Below are positions 10,895-13,756 of a stretch of 13,756 bases of DNA, one piece after another. Within the stretch, counting starts at the first letter, position 1. Every line of letters starts with the position of its first letter. A program made the position numbers and the translations under genes. Under the pieces are notes generated by a model. The model saw only the letters and a list, made by a program, of their open reading frames with translations, made no database searches and was not told where the DNA came from. Source of the stretch: Verrucomicrobia subdivision 3 bacterium UBA7542 (GTDB taxonomy: Bacteria > Verrucomicrobiota > Verrucomicrobiia > Limisphaerales > UBA11358); assembly GCA_002479245.1 (NCBI GenBank), contig DLMG01000189.1, forward strand, positions 1-13,756, read 5' to 3'.

Positions 10895-12966
10895 AAACGC
10901 TGATTCTCAAGGAATTGCGGGAAAATCTGAAACTGGCCGTGCTCGGCCTTGGCATCCTAACGCTGATACTGGCGTTGAGTGCGCTAAAGTACTCGACCAT
11001 TCTGAAAAACCTGGGTGGAATCAGCGACTCACAGCAGACGTACCTACCCTGGCAACCATTGGTCTCATCGGATATTCTGATCGGTTTTTTCTGTGCCATC
11101 TTTGGCGCCGTTCTCGGCTGGTTCCAGATTCACAACGAAAGGCACCGCGACCTCTGGGCATTTCTGATTCATCGCCCCACCACCCACACGGAGATTTTTT
11201 TCGGCAAAGTCATCGCGGGGTTGATGCTTTATGTCCTGGCGACGGGTCTGCCGCTGATTGGTTTCATCGCGTGGGCGCTGGTGCCGGGGCACGTAGCGGC
11301 GCCTTTTCAATGGGCCATGCTCCGGCCGACCGCCATTATAGTCCTTTCCGGCACCCTGTACTATTTCGCCGGGATGCTCACGGGCTTGCGACAGGCGCGC
11401 TGGTACGCCAGCCGCGCCCTGGGCGTGGGCGTGGCGCTCTTTGTTTCCCTGATGTTCCAGAGTGAATGGCACTTATGGCAGGCACTGTTTTTCATCCTGA
11501 TTGGCGGAATTATTCTGGCCACCGCCGTTTGGGGCGGTTTTCACAGCCACGGTTATTACCGGGGCCAGCCGGCACCGGGCAGACTGGCACTGACTGGCGC
11601 GCTGATGCCGGGATGGGGCTTCGTCCTCGCGCTGACCGCCATCCTGTTGGTCGAATTGCTGCTGCGAAGCACCTATTCGCAGACGCAGTATCAAATGACC
11701 AAAGACGGCGCCATCTATAAAGTCACCCAGGGAGACGGCGATCAATCGAACATTGTGGACCTGCAAGGCAAGCCGCTGGTTGATTCGAAGACCGGGCGCA
11801 TGATTGGAACGGCGGATTTTAACCGGCGGGTATGCACGCTGGTAAAAATCAAACCTGACTTCAGCGACCGCGCTCCCCGCGGGCGCTGGTTCAATCGAGA
11901 CTGCAACCGGTTCACCTTCTGGCGGGCGACCCCGGACACGCTTTGGTACTATTGGGGCCGATACGGACGGCTGGTGGGCTATGATATTGCGACCCGGCGG
12001 TTCATTGGCAGCCTGGGTCCGGACGGTTTCGCGCAGACTGTGTCCGGCGACGGGAGCCGTTTCCGTTTTGGCGACGACCGGAATGGCTTCGCGGCGGCTT
12101 CCCGGCGGGTCATCAACACCGCCCAAACGGTTTATGCTCTGGATCTGGAGCATCGCGCAACCAAGGCAATTTTCACCCTCACGAATGAATCCAGCGGGGC
12201 CACCACGCTTTCAGCCACCACGAACGCGGCTAATGAAACCATCGGTGGAATCGCGGAAGTGTCGTTGAACAGCAATGATTGGGATTACACGATCGTGGTC
12301 ACGCGGGGTTATATCCGGCTGCTGACCCCGGACGGCAAGGTGTTGTGGCGGGCCGCTTACAAACCCGGTTATCCCGATTACAACTGGATACAGGTTGCCT
12401 TCCTGGATTCAAGCAACCAGTTCGCGCTTTGGCTGAGTCCCTCCTGGTATGCGCAGGGAAAGGCCGGCGGGAAACTTCCCAAGCAGGTGGTCTGGCTCGA
12501 CCGGGAGCAAGGTGTGTTGAAAAGCACCGACCTGCCGGAATTGTTCCACAACGGCCGCGAATTTGCGCGCGAGCAAAAACTGATCAGTTTGTCGATCTCT
12601 CCGGCGCTCATGGTGATGATTCCCTTGATTAACGAGCAACCCCGACTGGAGGACATCCCGTGGGTACTGGTGCGGTACAGCCTGGTGGCGGCGCTGGTCT
12701 GCCTCCCCATCGGCTGGTGGCTGGGCTTGCGTTACAGTCTTTCGCTTCCGGCGCACCTGGGCTGGGCGGCGTTTTATCTGGTCTTCGGCATCCCCGGCCT
12801 CCTCACCTTCTTGAGTGTGCAGGAATGGCCGGCACGGGAGTCCTGTCCCAACTGCAAAAAACTCCGTGTGGTGGACCGCGAACACTGCGAACATTGCGGC
12901 GCCGACTTCGCCCCGCCCGAAAAGAACGGAACCGAGGTCTTTGAATCTTTGACAACGGTTAAATAA
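10891..12966 (+). CDS. Composite ABC permease: membrane bundle, large beta-rich domain, membrane pair, zinc ribbon
   Basis: A 691-residue membrane protein. It opens MKTLILKELRENLK, the typical cytoplasmic start of ABC-2-type permeases. Helices lie near 13-33, 60-80, 105-129, 147-166, 174-190, 197-216 and 238-259. Residues about 260-590 form one large, Trp/Tyr/Asp-rich, beta-strand-rich segment with repeated short strands (VGYDIATRRFIGSL, VYALDLEHRATKAIF, IRLLTPDGKVLWRAAY, VVWLDREQGVLKS), the look of WD/PQQ-like propeller blades. Two more helices follow (593-611, 622-643). The protein ends in a zinc ribbon, CPNC (652-655) and CEHC (666-669), and a short polar tail. Seven helices then two put the beta domain outside and the zinc ribbon in the cytoplasm if the N-terminus is inside. 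It is much longer than YtrC/D-type permeases. The propeller reading is inference from strand pattern. Confidence 0.85.
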   Translation: MKTLILKELRENLKLAVLGLGILTLILALSALKYSTILKNLGGISDSQQTYLPWQPLVSSDILIGFFCAIFGAVLGWFQIHNERHRDLWAFLIHRPTTHTEIFFGKVIAGLMLYVLATGLPLIGFIAWALVPGHVAAPFQWAMLRPTAIIVLSGTLYYFAGMLTGLRQARWYASRALGVGVALFVSLMFQSEWHLWQALFFILIGGIILATAVWGGFHSHGYYRGQPAPGRLALTGALMPGWGFVLALTAILLVELLLRSTYSQTQYQMTKDGAIYKVTQGDGDQSNIVDLQGKPLVDSKTGRMIGTADFNRRVCTLVKIKPDFSDRAPRGRWFNRDCNRFTFWRATPDTLWYYWGRYGRLVGYDIATRRFIGSLGPDGFAQTVSGDGSRFRFGDDRNGFAAASRRVINTAQTVYALDLEHRATKAIFTLTNESSGATTLSATTNAANETIGGIAEVSLNSNDWDYTIVVTRGYIRLLTPDGKVLWRAAYKPGYPDYNWIQVAFLDSSNQFALWLSPSWYAQGKAGGKLPKQVVWLDREQGVLKSTDLPELFHNGREFAREQKLISLSISPALMVMIPLINEQPRLEDIPWVLVRYSLVAALVCLPIGWWLGLRYSLSLPAHLGWAAFYLVFGIPGLLTFLSVQEWPARESCPNCKKLRVVDREHCEHCGADFAPPEKNGTEVFESLTTVK

Positions 12967-13154
12967 CAATTTCATGTCTGCGTTAGGACGGACAATGCCC
13001 GCCGAATGGTTTGACCCATAACAGCGTGGAACAAGTTCTAACTGTTCTAACTGTTTGACCTGGCGGAGATTTAATTTAGGCTTGAAAGGACAAATGAATC
13101 CGCCGCCGGTCTCAGCACAATGTTGCAGCTAAAACCAGATTTGCCCAACAGCAC
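12967..13154. other. Gap before the glycosyltransferase gene, with a 9-bp tandem repeat
   Basis: GTTCTAACT occurs twice in tandem (13035-13043, 13044-13052), followed by a degenerate third unit GTTTGACCT (13053-13061). A TTGACC (13055-13060) inside the third unit could be a -35, with TAGGCT at 13077 a poor -10. I see no convincing terminator after the permease gene. A 12-codon frame at 13094-13132 follows an AAAGGA, but the spacing is only three bases. Confidence 0.35.
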
Positions 13155-13756
13155 ATGAGTGATCTGACTCCTCAACCCCGCCCGCTCTCATTACTGTCGG
13201 TGGTCATTCCCGCGCGTGATGAGGAAGGCTGCATCTGTTCCTCCGTGGAGCACCTTCATTTGGAACTGCGGCTGCATAACGTGCCGCACGAGATCATTGT
13301 CGTTGATGATGGCAGCACCGACCGGACCTGGGAACTGCTTGCCCAGATCAAAGCCAAACTTCCCGAGCTGGTTCCGGTGAAAAACGAAGACCTGCACGGC
13401 TTCGGTCGCGCGGTCGTCCGTGGTCTCGACCACATGCAGGGTGATGCCGTGGTCATCATGATGGCGGATGAATCTGATGATTGCCGGGACGTGGTGCGTT
13501 ACTGGGAAGAACTGAACAAGGGCTGGGACTGTGTATTCGGCAGCCGCTTTATCAAGGGCGGCGGCACGGTTGACTATCCCAAAATCAAGCTGTTCATCAA
13601 TCGTATTGCCAACTTCTTTCTCAAAACCCTCTTTGCCATCCGTCTAAACGACACGACGAACGCTTTCAAAGCCTACCGGCGTGAAGTGATTGACGGGTGC
13701 CGGCCGTTGATCTCGCCACACTTCAATCTCACCGTTGAACTGCCGCTCAAGGCCAT
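13155..13756 (+). CDS. Family 2 glycosyltransferase (dolichyl-phosphate-mannose-synthase-like), 3' end outside window
   Basis: The first 200 residues of a GT-A-fold glycosyltransferase, open at the right edge. SVVIPARDEEGCI (15-27) is the family-2 opening, EIIVVDDGSTDRT (46-58) the nucleotide-binding strand with the DDGS motif, and IMMADESDD (101-109) the region of the metal-binding DxD, here ADESDD. FGSRFIKGG (128-136) and NDTTNAFKAYRREVI (165-179) match the acceptor side of dolichyl/polyprenyl-phosphate mannose synthase-type enzymes. These move a sugar from a nucleotide donor to a polyprenyl phosphate at the cytoplasmic membrane face. No membrane helix is visible yet; some relatives carry C-terminal ones. 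ATG 13155 has no clear Shine-Dalgarno, but it fits the family N-terminus and there is no in-frame upstream start nearby. It has its own gap and is probably not part of the ABC operon. Confidence 0.9.
   Translation, partial: MSDLTPQPRPLSLLSVVIPARDEEGCICSSVEHLHLELRLHNVPHEIIVVDDGSTDRTWELLAQIKAKLPELVPVKNEDLHGFGRAVVRGLDHMQGDAVVIMMADESDDCRDVVRYWEELNKGWDCVFGSRFIKGGGTVDYPKIKLFINRIANFFLKTLFAIRLNDTTNAFKAYRREVIDGCRPLISPHFNLTVELPLKA

Noticed and set aside
13094..13132. A 12-codon frame (MNPPPVSAQCCS) after AAAGGA, as a leader peptide.
   Set aside because: Shine-Dalgarno spacing is only three bases, it does not overlap or approach the next start closely, and it has no attenuator structure.

Overview
This window looks like bacterial chromosome from the Verrucomicrobiota, most likely a Pedosphaera/Limisphaerales-type (subdivision 3) genome. 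That is an inference. It rests on the gene style (an ECF sigma factor followed by a small membrane protein; large lipid-anchor-free membrane proteins ending in a pseudopilin-like tail), on moderately high G+C, and above all on almost every intergenic gap holding a different short palindromic or low-complexity repeat. No rRNA, tRNA, CRISPR array, transposase or phage gene was seen.

Layout. 1-167: C-terminal end of an unidentified protein. 256-852: pgsA-like CDP-alcohol phosphatidyltransferase, whose strong Shine-Dalgarno is separated from its start by a repeat. 964-1461 (minus): short RodZ-like protein, convergent with pgsA. 1780-4775: ECF sigma factor, a 147-residue single-pass membrane protein and a 601-residue membrane-anchored protein, with a palindromic repeat in each gap. 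4888-5672: a lower-G+C pair, a secreted 231-residue protein and an ATGA-coupled 30-residue membrane peptide. 5802-6452 (minus): PAP2-superfamily membrane protein with altered motif residues. 6489-6631: tail-end relic of a paralogue of the 601-residue gene plus a repeat. 6670-9342 (minus): FtsK/SpoIIIE DNA translocase. 9521-12966: operator, GntR/YtrA-type repressor, ABC ATPase and a composite ABC permease, tightly spaced and apparently one autoregulated operon. 13155-13756: start of a family-2 glycosyltransferase, cut by the window end.

How the genes relate. PgsA (phosphatidylglycerol synthesis), RodZ (cell shape) and FtsK (chromosome segregation at the septum) are near-neighbours in other bacteria too, for example the Bacillus spoIIIE...ymfM-pgsA region. 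Here the group is inverted and interrupted by the sigma-factor module and the secreted-protein/PAP2 region. The GntR-ABC operon is the best candidate for an under-described system: its permease carries about 330 extracytoplasmic residues between two membrane bundles and ends in a four-cysteine zinc-ribbon. The repeats recur as a theme. One copy carries the 3' end of a gene with it, one overlaps a stop codon, one separates a ribosome-binding site from its start codon, and one folds as a nested three-way structure.
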